Source of the DNA: Phytophthora quininea
Taxonomy: Eukaryota; Oomycota; Peronosporomycetes; Peronosporales; Peronosporaceae
DNA: 64,000 nt
Assembly: GCA_011947345.1 (NCBI GenBank)
Contig: JAAVTG010000493.1
Coordinates: forward strand, 1-64,000
Direction of reading: 5' to 3'
The translations under genes were made by a program, and so were the position numbers. The notes beneath the pieces are model-generated. The model had not been told where the DNA came from. It saw only the letters and a list, made by a program, of their open reading frames with translations, and did not search any database. How positions within the stretch are numbered: position 1 is the stretch's first letter; every line of letters starts with the position of its first letter. Shown here one piece after another: positions 1-10,110 of this stretch.

Positions 1-507
1 CCAAAGAAAAGGTTGGTAACGAGACCAAAGGGTCGCTCAAGGCCTTCGACATCGGACAAAGCTTCGAGACCGGCCACAATCTGAGCGATTCCTTGGTCAA
101 TACTACCCTCGTGCTTTGCTTCAACGATGGCGATGCACTTCTTGCCACGCTTTAGCACAAAATCAAAGTGGCCGTTCACATGAACGTGCTTCCCTTGAAC
201 CTCCTCGTTGGAAGAATTGGGATCATCCAGCCAAAAGCAGACTGTTTTCAATAACGGACGCAATGTACACTGGGCGATTGACTTCGTTTCCCTCGCGCAC
301 GGGTCCCTCCAAGTGACGTACATTCAAAAGTCGGTCTTGCAGCTGCTGGACGACGTCGTCAGGAACGGTCTTTGCTGGCAGATCGTATTGATTCGGATCA
401 ATATCATCCCATGAAAACCTCAAAGACGCAACGAAGCTCTTGACAGCTCTGGGCTGTCGCTTCCTGAAATCGCTTCGCTTGGTCGGCATCGTTTTTCGTC
501 GGGTCAT
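1..507 (-). pseudogene. 5' part of a PD-(D/E)XK nuclease-like gene, frameshifted and cut by the window edge
   Basis: An ATG frame starts at 507 with a basic N-terminus (MTRRKTMPTKRSDFRKRQ) and stops after 94 codons near 223. Another frame then continues to base 1 with NGHFDFVLKRGKKCIAIVEAK, followed by DQGIAQIVAGLEAL and FGLVTNLFF. The D-x(n)-E-x-K spacing and hydrophobic strands resemble a restriction-endonuclease-like (PD-(D/E)XK) core. Such domains occur in oomycete Crinkler-type C-termini and in mobile-element proteins, but no LFLAK header is visible, so I do not call it CRN. Joining the frames needs one base fewer or two more near 225-250. The gene continues beyond the window. The family call is inference. 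Confidence 0.5.
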
Positions 508-530
508 TTCACATATGTACGACCTAAACG

Positions 531-2010
531 ATGGACCGTGCTGCTGTAAACGGACATTTAGAGGTTGTCAAATGGCTGCACTGCAATCGCTCTGGCAAAT
601 GTTATGAACCGCATCGCAGCACGAGAATTCCATTTGCCAGGTTGTTGGTGGACTGCTGTCTGGAAAAGAGACCCGATACATTCGTGGAGGGACAGATATC
701 GATGATGGAGTGGCTAGTATCCAACCATAATGACTTTACTAATATGACGATGCTATGGTGTACGCGGCATCCAGCGGAAACCTCAGAATACCGCAGTGGC
801 TGTATGCCAACACGACCGCGAGATTTCGCCGGACTAGTTATGGGCATTTGGATATTATCAAGTGGATTCACGAACACTGCAGAGAGGACTGCACGCCAAG
901 TGCTATGGCCAGAGCGTTGGAATATGGTCACCGAGATACAAAACTGCTTGTCAACAATTCGCTTTGGCGGTATTTTCTCTTCCATGGTATTTGGGGTCGT
1001 CACATTTCATCGGCGTTTATCGGGTCGTGTCGAGATGAAATTTGTTTTGAAGTCCTTCTGCTCCTGCACACGCAAAAGCCGGTTTTCAATGCCAGCGAGT
1101 TACGTCAAATAAATCGCTCCCTGCAGGTATGGCACTGATCCAATCCAGGTAGCGGGAATAAGGTTCTCACCTGGCTCAAGGACAATTGTCCCGGAATCGA
1201 GCTGTGGTAAGCTCGCTTAATTCCTCCGATGTGAATGGTTATTCATGTGGCGATCCGCAAGATTGAACCAGAACGAGATTTTCACACCGATTGGCTCGGC
1301 GTTTCTTGCAGCTTGGAAAAAGGTAAAGCGAAATCGTCGTGGGGCCTGCAATACTTAAAATCGTCGACATCGTCCTGCATGGCAGACTTTTGCTGAACAA
1401 TACTTCCAAATTGTACATGATTGTTCTCACAGCGCATCGATCGACGGCATGATCATTCAATTATCGTCACAGGACGCCATTTCAGGGCAACCTCGTTCTC
1501 AATTCATTCCCGTAGTACGTCTTCACCAGCCATAAGTGATCAGATATTATCGACTAAAAGCGTGAATCCGATGGTTAATTACTTCGATCCGGTGTGCACA
1601 TTAATGAGTTGCGCTGCATGAGCCACTGCAAAGCCAGCAGTGTCGAAGAAGTCAGCTCCGAGGAGGCCGTGGGTTTGTCTTTAACGGGAATCTCAAGGTG
1701 TTGCAGTGGCTGTGGGAGCTTTGATCTCTACGCGTACCGTGGACGAAGCTGCTCTCTACAATTACTTGAATTTGGTGAAGTGGACCCAAAATCGCAGCGA
1801 GGGCTGGACAAAGTGGTCAAGTGGTTCTATTCGAATTGATCCGAGGGCGACGTCGAGCACCTCGCTGCTCGAGAAGAGCTCGATCTCCGTTCGTCCCGCG
1901 CCTTGGTCGCGTGAGGTCCTCAACGGTTGAAGTTGATCCCTAGCCAGTAGGTTCACATTTCGAGTCAGCGCAGTCACCTGGCCGTTTCGAAAAGGAACCT
2001 GGTACATGAT
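531..2010 (+). pseudogene. Decayed ankyrin-repeat gene
   Basis: Ankyrin-like units of the common Phytophthora type are scattered over several frames. MDRAAVNGHLEVVKWLH is at 531, an AASSGNLRIPQWLYAN-like unit near 760, YGHLDIIKWIHEHCREDC at 840-900, NGNLKVLQWLWEL near 1690 and LNLVKW near 1765. Stops and frame changes separate them, so no continuous frame exists. Intact members of this family bind proteins through helix-turn-helix pairs; this copy is almost certainly non-functional. It starts only 24 bp from the minus-strand gene at 507. The 3' limit near 2010 is approximate. Confidence 0.7.
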
Positions 2011-2662
2011 GGCCGTAGCGCTCTGCCAGTCAGCGCTCCATCAACTCTCGATAGAGTCGCCGTCAAGGCATCGCACACAGAGCTGCTGCAACGAGTGGCT
2101 CGACGCGCGCCATCGCCGAGCTTTTCCGGTCCGATTTTTCGCGCCGATAATTCACTTGAATCTGTGCGTGCCTGAATTTTGGATCGCGTCGTAGACGAGC
2201 CGCTCCTGATGTTAGTGACGTTTCGAACTCCGTAGCCAGCACAATAACTACACTGACAAGTTATTTCGATAACGACCCCCTCCTGACACTGACAATACCG
2301 TTTTTCCCCACGTGCCACGCACGTCAGTCTGTTCTCGTTCCGTTATTGATAGTCGCTCCAAGGCTCCAAGCGGCGCTCCTACCAGGAGGTTGCAGAGATG
2401 TATACAGCCATGCCATCCAGCGCTACTAGTCATGGCAGCACGACGAAAAAGCACCAGGCATTGCTATGTCGTCGCTGTCTAAAATTCTACGATGTGGCCG
2501 CCGTCCCACTCTGCATACAATCGCCCAGCCATCTGCTGTGGCATACTATTCCCCATATGGTTTCTATTTTAGCCAATCCGCGCCCTTCCCGCCAGCTCCT
2601 GTATCGCGTAGAAAGCACTTCTCGAAAGCGCTCGCAGTGCTCAAGTGTAATCTTCCTGTTCC
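2011..2662. other. No supported gene; kinase upstream region
   Basis: Short open frames occur on both strands but overlap one another and show no recognisable domain. A CCAAT pentamer lies near 2573, about 90 bp before the receptor-kinase ATG. I see no repeat or RNA gene here. Confidence 0.5.
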
Positions 2663-4825
2663 ATGTTCCAGCGAGCGGCGGCCGCAGCGGCGCTGCTGCT
2701 ACTTCAGACGGGCGTAACCCGCGCTGCCGAGTGCACGTCGCTCACGGAGAACACGTTGACGTCCTCGGGCTGCCCGACCAACTGCAGCAGCAACCCATGC
2801 GTGCTCTACTCGCCGTCCCAGGACTCGTGCGTGGAGATGGGCGCCTCGGGCCCGTGTTACAGCGACAGCAGCTTCGAGTTACCGGGGACAACCACCACGT
2901 GTAACGTAACCTACCAATGCCTGGACTCGTTGCTCTGGGACGGCGGCCAGTGGCTGCTGGCGCTCGAGGCCAACACCGTCACCGACTCCAAGACCACGGC
3001 CTCCGTCACCAAGATCGTCGACCTCAGCTACACCACGAAGACGCTGTCTGTGTACGTAACAAAGCCCGTTTGTTACATTTCTAAACGGGTTACACTGACG
3101 TAAAGCGTGCATTTCTAACCGAATTGACAGGCAATTACAAGGAGCCGTGACCGAGTCGACGGTCAAGTCCAACATCAAGGACATTTCGCTGGACCAGACC
3201 TTCTTCGACACGCCCAGTGCGACCGTCAGTATGTTCCTGCTGAGTGTGAACCTCCGTAACATCATATCGTCCGTGGACCTGGCCACCACGTACCAAACGT
3301 TGTATCTCACCAACGACAACCTGAACGCCGTCCCCGACCAATTCAGCAACTTTTCGGCGCTTACCAAGCTGGATCTGTCCATGAACTACATCACCGACTT
3401 GCCCAGCAACGACAGCGATGTCTGGACGGGTCTCAGCACGGTCACAGACCTGAATCTGGCATACAATGAGCTGACCGAGTTCCCGGCCGTTCTGGACAAC
3501 CTACAGACGCTAAACCTCTCAGGAAACGCGTACACGACCATCCCAGACCAAGTCTACACCATGGCCGAGTCCGGCGCACTGAAATACCTGTATATGACCA
3601 GCTGCAACCTCACCAACCTGCAGGTTTCGGACTCGCAGCTGTCGCTACTGCAGAACCTCGCAGCGTTTGATGCCGACGTAACCATCACAGACTGTGGCAC
3701 GGGATACACTTCCACGACGCTGAGCAATGCGAACGTGCAGGTTTGTACGGTTGGGACGAGTTCTAGTGACAGTGGAGGCGGCAGTCACACGCTGGCGATT
3801 GTACTGGGCGTCTGCTGTGGTGTATTGGTGCTCGCTATCATCGCGTTCGTGCTGTACCGCCGCAAACACGGCAGTCAGTTCTCGACGAAAGGCGGCTCGA
3901 CCATCTTCGGCACGGACATTGGCTCGAGTCTTACGGGCGGGGATCAGACGTTCGGGTCGTCGATTTGGGATGACCCGGACCTGTTGGCTGCACGTATCGA
4001 ACACCGCGACGTCGAAGCCATCAAGCTTCTGTCCCGTGGTGGCTTCGGAGAAGTGTGGCTGGGTCTGTACATGAACGAGAACGTCGCTATCAAGCGCCTG
4101 TTGAGCGACAAGAAGACCATGACGGACGCGCTGGCGTTCGCGACGGAGATCAAGACGATGGCGCGTCTAGAGCACCCCAAGATCGTCCACTTCGTCGGTG
4201 TCTCGTGGACCAATGCGTTGACGATCCAGGCCGTGACCGAGTTCATGGACTGCGGCGATCTAAAGTCGCTTCTAGACTCGAGTCGTGCGTCCTCATTGAC
4301 CTGGGCCAACCTCAAGTGCCAAATCGCCATCGATATCGCCGATGCGCTCGTGTACCTGCACACGTTGAACCCAAAGCTCATCCACCGCGATCTTAAGTCT
4401 CGTAACGTGCTGATCGACGCACAGACCGGCGCTAAGCTGAGCGACTTTGGTATCTCTAGGAACCGTAGTTTCGACGAGACCATGACGGCTGGCGTGGGTA
4501 CGGCCCGCTGGATTGCCCCGAGGTGATTCTGGGCGGCCACTACACCGAGTTCGCCGATATTTACTCGTTCGGCGTGGTGCTGTCCGAGCTGGACACGTGC
4601 AAAGCGCCGTACCACGACGCCACCAACACGAACGGAGGCAAGATGCAGGACGTGACCATCCTGCAGCTCGTGTCGGCCGGTAAATTGCAGCCGAGCTTCA
4701 CGGACTCGTGTCCGCCGTCCATCGTCAAGCTGGCGCGGGCATGCTTAGCCTTCGAGCCGGCGCAGCGCCCCAGCGCCATCCACATCTCCTACGAGCTGCG
4801 TAAGATCATGAAGGACGAGCTCTAG
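2663..4825 (+). CDS. LRR receptor-like TKL protein kinase, one intron, one apparent frameshift
   Basis: A single-pass receptor kinase of the oomycete TKL class. Exon 1 (2663-3051) encodes a signal peptide (about residues 1-22) and a Cys-rich ectodomain. The intron is 3052-3130 (GTACGT...TTGACAG), with phase conserved. Exon 2 gives leucine-rich repeats (LYLTNDNLNAVP, LDLSMNYITDLP, LNLAYNELTEFP, LNLSGNAYTTIP), a membrane segment near residues 350-372, and a kinase domain with GGFGEVW, VAIK (Lys about 451), HRDLKSRN (about 548) and DFG (about 568). At 4515-4523 the APE motif reads GCC CCG AGG TGA, where one more C restores APEV and the frame to the stop at 4825. With that base the protein is 694 aa. 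Whether the gene is truly broken or the C-run is mis-called cannot be decided here. Confidence 0.88.
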
Positions 4826-4933
4826 ACCTGACTCGTACTGCTCAAGATGGAGACTTTTGTTACACTTTATTAACATTTAACCCAAGTGCTCTATTTGCTT
4901 TCCCTTCGTGTGTTTGATGTTGGTGTTGGAGCT

Positions 4934-5239
4934 CTAGTACCTGGCGTAGGCGACGCCGATGTGTGAATGGTTCTCAGGGTGAGCGTCGAGGGTGTTGCGG
5001 TCCAGAGCTTGTCGTCGTCGTCTTCGAACGAGCAGTAGAACGCCGCCTACGATGAGGAGCATCACCACCACTACCACAAGTATGCAGACCACTGCTGTAT
5101 GGCTCATGTTGCCGTCTTCATCACCGTCGGAGCTGGTGGAGTGGTCATTGCTGTCCGTCAGGACCCTCACGTGACGTCCTTGAGCAAACTGCATGCCTAG
5201 AGCTTGCAGGATAAGGATGACCAGGAGCGTTTGGTGCAT
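4934..5239 (-). CDS. Small secreted or single-pass membrane protein
   Basis: 101 codons. A clear signal peptide (MHQTLLVILILQALGMQFAQ) is followed by GRHVRVLTDSNDHS, an acidic and serine-rich linker, a strong hydrophobic segment (about residues 51-70) and an arginine block (RRRRRQ) as stop-transfer. This predicts a type I protein with a short cytoplasmic tail ending in VAYARY. RHVR directly after the cleavage site, followed by DGDEDG, weakly recalls an RXLR-EER layout but lacks the Leu, and a membrane anchor is unusual for such effectors. I recognise no family. It lies tail-to-tail with the kinase gene, with stops about 110 bp apart. Confidence 0.6.
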   Translation of the reverse strand: MHQTLLVILILQALGMQFAQGRHVRVLTDSNDHSTSSDGDEDGNMSHTAVVCILVVVVVMLLIVGGVLLLVRRRRRQALDRNTLDAHPENHSHIGVAYARY

Positions 5240-5941
5240 TCTGCTGGTCTTGTCTGGTTCGTGGCAAATTCGACAGTGAGAGTATCACGAGGACTTGGCC
5301 AGCATGACACCGTGGTCAGATGGCGCTTGCTTCAGTAGAGGGAGCCCAAGAGCCTCTGTGAGCTGTTCAGTAGCTACTCCAAAGCGATTTGGGCTTCCAG
5401 AAAGCAGCTTTTGGAGCGAATTCACACACTTGCCACTGGAAAATCCGGTCACGTCGGTCATAGAGTGAGCTGACGAACTTGTTCCCGCAAGTCGAGTAAT
5501 GGGTAAAGTTGATTGTCGATTCACCGCGGGATTTCTATGAGATCCCATCGCTAACGCTGGGTCAGAATAGTAAGGAGTGCAGGCGGGTGAAGACGCAAAC
5601 GACTGACGAACTGGATCGGACAGGTTTCGCTTCGCGCTGCCAATCTACAGTCTAAAGCCAAGAGATAAAAGGTTTGAATAAACGTTGCCGTATTCTCCGT
5701 TTCATCGTGTACGGCAGTGCCTTGTCATTTGCAACGTTACATTCTTCAGACAGGAAGGACAGCTGCAAGATAGGCGTCGTGTACCAGTTCCAAGTACAAC
5801 CTCACTCGCTCAAAATGAAGGTCGTCTCAAGCGAACAGATCCCCAAGATTGAGCTGAATCTCTGGTCACTCGTCCAGTAACCGAATCAGTTCTCCTTTTG
5901 ACATCGCCAAGGCAAGTCAACCAGCGGTCAAGACATTCGCA
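5240..5941. other. Intergenic, one doubtful ORF
   Basis: The only open frame of note is an 87-codon minus-strand ORF at 5285-5548 (starting MGSHRNPAVNRQ). It has no domain, signal peptide or visible relative and may be chance. The rest is the upstream region of the first LicD-like gene. Confidence 0.4.
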
Positions 5942-6991
5942 ATGACGGCCAAGAACGACGACTTGGAGTACAACTCCGACAAAGTCCGCTGCAGACCGCT
6001 TCGACGAGTTTTCCTGCAGTGCATGGGGTTTTGGATGGGCGTCACCGTCATCCCGACCTTTGTCGTCGTGTTGCTCGTGTTGGTGGTGTTTGGTCTCGTC
6101 ATGGAGACGCGTATCCTTGGCTGTCTCACAAGGTCGAGTGTTCTCAACGCAGAAGTGGAATTTTGCACGCCCAAAGTGCTTAACGCCAGCGAAATCGAGT
6201 ATCATTCGGGTCATCGCTACTACTCTGTCCTCAAAGACATCGGGTCGGTGCCGCTGCCAGTGCTTCGTGGAGATAACATGGCACTTTGCGATCATGAAAC
6301 TGCTATCCACGCCAAGTACAGCTACTGTTTGCCGATCTCCGGTCGGAAAGATATTCCGTTCTGCACGGCAGCAGATCGCATGGACCTGCTGAACCATCGC
6401 TTGTCGGACAGAATCTGCTACGCCAGTGTGCTGCACATGTTGCTGGTGGAAGTTTACGAAGAGCTCCAAGAGACTGGGAACGCTCCTTTCCTCGCGTTCG
6501 GGTCACTTTTAGGCGCCGTTCGCAATGGCGGGATGATCCCATTCACTGAAGACACGGACATTGGATTCGTCGAGAAGTTGCACATGAAAGAAACGCTGAG
6601 GGAGTCGCTCCGACAGAAAGGTTATCACATGTTCTTCTTCGATATCTGGCGGGTCTGTGTGGCACCCACGCATCCGTTGGCCGGGTATTTGTACGATGCC
6701 AACCTGACTTTGACCGAGAAGTACGACGTTCCGTACGTGGATTTGTACATGATGAAACAACTCAACGAGTCGCACTTTGGTCTGCAAAGTTTCAAAGGAA
6801 AAGGATTGTTGCCAAGCAATCGAGTGCGACCGTTTTCGCAAGTGACAGTCAACGGGATGCAGTATAACACGCTGCATGATCCAACGTATTTCTTACAGGA
6901 AGAATATGGACCCGACTACATGACTCCGAAGCGAAGAAAAGCACCATCGTTTTTAAACGCAAACACGTGCTCAATAGGAATAATTAGTTGA
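5942..6991 (+). CDS. LicD/fukutin-like type II membrane protein, copy 1
   Basis: 349 aa, uninterrupted. A short cytoplasmic N-terminus with arginines precedes a membrane anchor (about 34-54) and no cleavable signal, which suggests a Golgi-type type II protein. The lumenal part has a stem (CTPKVLNASEIEYHS), a Cys-rich PISGRKDIPFCTAADRMDLL block, FGSLLGAVR (about 186-194) with IPFTEDTDIGF (about 199-209), then IWRVCVAPTHPLAG and VPYVDLYMMK. GSLLGAVR...IP..ED.DIG matches the nucleotidyltransferase-fold signature of LicD, fukutin and FKRP, which transfer phosphorylcholine or ribitol-phosphate to glycans. The C-terminal tail after MTPKRRK is unlike the other copies. Acceptor and donor are unknown. 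Confidence 0.85.
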   Translation: MTAKNDDLEYNSDKVRCRPLRRVFLQCMGFWMGVTVIPTFVVVLLVLVVFGLVMETRILGCLTRSSVLNAEVEFCTPKVLNASEIEYHSGHRYYSVLKDIGSVPLPVLRGDNMALCDHETAIHAKYSYCLPISGRKDIPFCTAADRMDLLNHRLSDRICYASVLHMLLVEVYEELQETGNAPFLAFGSLLGAVRNGGMIPFTEDTDIGFVEKLHMKETLRESLRQKGYHMFFFDIWRVCVAPTHPLAGYLYDANLTLTEKYDVPYVDLYMMKQLNESHFGLQSFKGKGLLPSNRVRPFSQVTVNGMQYNTLHDPTYFLQEEYGPDYMTPKRRKAPSFLNANTCSIGIIS

Positions 6992-7115
6992 AATAAGGAT
7001 CCCGTGAAGTAAAGCCACCACAGACCAAAGAAGCAAGAAATTGTGTACGGCCGAGAAGTTCTAATCAAGCAGAACAGAAATATAAGTTGATTAACCAGTC
7101 AGATAAACCGTTTTG

Positions 7116-7563
7116 CTAGCTACCATCGTGCAGTACTTGGTAGGTTCGTGGAGTCCAAACGTGACTTGGTGGTGGCGTGTTTCGCGGCGCAGGTGGGTCA
7201 AATCCTAACTTCTCCAGATCAGAGGTTTTGTCGTGCTTATGGACGCTTGGTACTTCAGCTGTAGTTTCACGGAATAGTGTGTCGCTTCTCAAACCTCCAC
7301 GGAACGCGATGGCAGTGTGGACTCGCCACAGTAGCAGGAATACCTTTTGGTTCTGCCTCCATTCCACATTCAGGTCTCGTGGTTTTGGATAAATAAGCAG
7401 TCGCCAATCCAAGTCCGTTGCGAAAGCCTGACGCCATGGAGACCACAATGACGTCCACATTTGCGTCAGAGCTGGGCACGGGAAGAAACAGTGCTCTACT
7501 GTTTCTATCGCAGCGCATGATCGGCTCACACACTAGTACCAAGGAAGCAGGTCGCGTTTGCAC
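7116..7563 (-). mobile_element. LINE remnant: C-terminal zinc-binding end of a reverse transcriptase
   Basis: The translation contains ETVEHCFFPCPALTQMW, the C-H-C pattern with trailing aromatic residue typical of the zf-RVT region at the end of non-LTR retrotransposon ORF2. It is followed by a short Trp-rich tail (VFLLLWRVHTAIAFRGG). There is no RT catalytic core nearby, so this is a 5'-truncated relic. Limits are approximate. Confidence 0.6.
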
Positions 7564-7877
7564 CTTGAACTAATACATGCTGATGGCCAGGATACAGTTA
7601 GTTGTTGTTTTTTCGACCAGATGAAGGTATTGTATCTCCAGGCGATGAGCAGCAGATCCTGGTTGCTCTTTTTCAGCAGATCAACTAGGCCATCTGACCG
7701 CCACCTGTGCTAGACAATTGTTCGAGTGGAGGACGCAGCTCGACAAGGTCAAGTAAGGCAGTTTGAGTCAACGAGTCAGTCCTTTTCAGGCCCTTCCTAA
7801 CGCAAGCAGTACCACCGTGTGGGCCTTGGCCACACTTTATCTCTCGCTGGACCGGTAACGGAACGCCAAACCGCTAA
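7564..7877. other. No gene seen
   Basis: About 310 bp between the LINE relic and the M96-like gene. No domain-bearing frame, repeat or RNA gene is visible. It presumably holds the promoter of the downstream gene. Confidence 0.5.
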
Positions 7878-9073
7878 ATGGCGAGGTCGCCGTTATCACC
7901 GAGCGACTTCGTCGACGAGTTGATGGAGACGATGGGCGCGTCTCCAGGTACCGTGGAGACCAAAGCTGAGGCCAAGAAGCGGCGTCATCGAGAGAGTATG
8001 GCCAAGGGGCGGTCGAGACACAACGCACTGATGGGCGGGATGAGGAAGCAGTACCAAGTGCTCTCCAAGAGGCTGGAGACCAATCTTGTCGCCTGGAGAC
8101 GGAATTACGTCAAAAAGCAGGACGTTAATACTGAGGCACCGGCTTCGACGGAGCTGTTGGCTCAGTACATGGACGCAGTGGAGACGGAGAACGCCATCCA
8201 CAAGGAGAACGAAGCGCTGACCCAACGACTGGAGCAGTTGGAGATTTTCGAGACGACGTTGAGAGTCGACACGCCCGTCGTGAGAGAGCACCAGGAACAG
8301 CCTTCCGAGCTGCCAGCCAGGACCATCCAAGCGCTGAATCGGCCGGGTTTTTGGTCGTATTTCGCAGAAGATACCGAGCCGTTCTACTACGAACCGATGG
8401 CCACTGCAGTCTGCCATAGTCTTGTAAGAGAGAAGAACCAAGAGATTAAAACCCACCACGCGAGTTTCCTACGACGACTGAAAGAGCACGACGATTCCGT
8501 GCAGTTTTTCGGCTGGACGGTGCAGCGGCATTTAACGGATAAACACAAGCTGCAGTTCCACTTCATGAAGAAGATTCCGTGCGCAGATAGCAGTGTATTA
8601 GCCGAGGAATTAGCTGAAGAAGGTTGGCGGGTGTTCAACACGCCGGCGAAGTACATGAGCTGCTACCGCTCACCGATCGACGTACGTGTATTGCAGCACG
8701 TGGATCCGTTCAACACGGTTCTCATCCGCAACTCCCCGATGCCAATCGCTCGCATCGATTCCGCCATCTTAATATTTCCTCCAAAGTGACAGACCAACAT
8801 GAAGACGGCCATCGGTCCCTGTCAATCCTCACGGTTGTGATCCCACCACCAGACGACTTGGTCAATGCCAACAGGAACGGCGTCGTGTATCTGCGAGATG
8901 CATACACGTATATTCGCTTCGATATGTTTGACGGATACGTGGAGCTTACGTATGGTGGACACGGAGATTGCCTGAATGAAGCGCAGGCCAGATATCTCTT
9001 CGTCGAGACTGGGAACGTGCTCTTTCGCTTCGAACAGCTCGTTCGACGAGCAAACCTGGTCACGCTGGGCTAA
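7878..9073 (+). CDS. M96 mating-specific-like protein with basic/coiled-coil N-terminus, one frameshift
   Basis: The N-terminus has a basic stretch (KKRRHRESMAKGRSRHN, about 36-52) and a long heptad-rich helix to about residue 135, giving a bZIP-like look. The C-terminal part (FWSYFAEDTEPFYYEP, FFGWTVQRHL, EGWRVFNTP, VLQHVDPFNTVLIRN) matches the expanded oomycete family usually labelled 'M96 mating-specific'. Near 8745 frame 1 runs out at ILIFPPK, while the true continuation (DANRSHRFRHLNISSK) is one frame over. One extra C in AACTCCCCG joins them into 398 aa ending at 9073. A paralogue lies on the other strand at 10111-11127. Molecular function is not known to me. Confidence 0.75.
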
Positions 9074-9103
9074 GGATTCGAGATTAAATTATATTTGCTG
9101 CTG

Positions 9104-9856
9104 TTAGAAGTCTCCGCCGAATTCTTCTCCACCTCCAAAGCTTGTGGCGTATCCAGCATCACTGCTATATCCATGGTGCCCGCCACTGTGTGAATTTGAC
9201 AGAGCTTGGCCCACCATCATGCCGCCAAGAAAACCGGCGGCGCCTCCGAGCATCGCACTGGAACCAGCTCCCAAACCTCCGCTCGAGTAGCCTCCACCAC
9301 CGTACATGGGGCCATATCCAGGGCCGTATCCAGGGGCTACGTATGGCTGAGCGTACATTGGAGTCGGCTGAGCGTACATTGGAGTTTCAACCACGACGGG
9401 AGCCGAGAGTGCTGCGTATCGACTAGCACGACAGCATGGACACAAGCACCAGAGCAGTGCCGAAGCTACGAACAAGAACAATATCGACCCGAGAATTGTG
9501 CCAATTCGTGCTGAAGTGGATCGATACGTGGTTGTTGTTGTAGAAGGAGTCGACGTACGTTGCTTGGTGGTGCTCGTCCGGCAATTACACGCATAGTTGG
9601 AGACCAGACACGTAGCTTCGCGGGGACAGCAGCAGCGTTGTCGTTGACTCGACCGGTCCAGCCAATTCCCGCAGAACTGGCCAGGAGCGTCGAGATAGGC
9701 GTGCAAACAATTTCCGGTCTCAGCACACGCTTGACAACCGGAAAGCGGAGCTTGAGTTACGTCGGAAGCGTTAGAGAGTTCTGCTGCTTGGATGGTCGGA
9801 AAAATGACGAGAATTACAAGCACCCCTGCCAGCCAAAGTCGATTGCGTTGAGTCAT
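9104..9856 (-). CDS. Cys-rich ectodomain type I membrane protein with Gly/Tyr-rich tail
   Basis: Start at the internal Met (MTQRNRLWLAGVLVIL), because this gives a good signal peptide; 37 upstream codons of open frame do not. Mature order: a Cys-rich domain (CQACAETGNC...CCCPREATC...CNC), a Thr/Ser-rich stalk, a membrane segment near residues 119-140 followed by CLCPCC (possible palmitoylation), then a cytoplasmic tail with repeated PMYAQP and GPGYGPMYGG units and a glycine/histidine-rich end. 250 aa. The layout is common in oomycete surface proteins, but I cannot name a family. Its 3' end is 30 bp from the end of the M96-like gene, convergent. Confidence 0.65.
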   Translation of the reverse strand: MTQRNRLWLAGVLVILVIFPTIQAAELSNASDVTQAPLSGCQACAETGNCLHAYLDAPGQFCGNWLDRSSQRQRCCCPREATCLVSNYACNCRTSTTKQRTSTPSTTTTTYRSTSARIGTILGSILFLFVASALLWCLCPCCRASRYAALSAPVVVETPMYAQPTPMYAQPYVAPGYGPGYGPMYGGGGYSSGGLGAGSSAMLGGAAGFLGGMMVGQALSNSHSGGHHGYSSDAGYATSFGGGEEFGGDF

Positions 9857-10110
9857 GGTGATCGAACGCCACCAAAACGAAAGTGTCGGCGCAAAATAAC
9901 AAGCACCGCCAAGAATTCTTGACATGAAAGTACCTCTATTTTTGCGGAGATAAGATCGAGGTGGAGGCAAGCTGGTGAACGGCTACGAGGTGTGGATCAC
10001 AACTAGATAAAAGCGAGTTAAAGGAATTTCGTTGTGAGCAGGAGATCCTCAATCCAAAGGCACGAGTTCGTGTGGAAATACTAGCTGCTCGAATTGGAAA
10101 AGGGCGTGCG

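Noticed and set aside
1..507. Calling the edge fragment a Crinkler effector
   Set aside because: No LFLAK or DWL header visible; only a nuclease-like core shared with many proteins.
4934..5239. Calling the small membrane protein an RXLR effector
   Set aside because: RHVR lacks the conserved Leu and a transmembrane helix follows; evidence too thin for an effector label.
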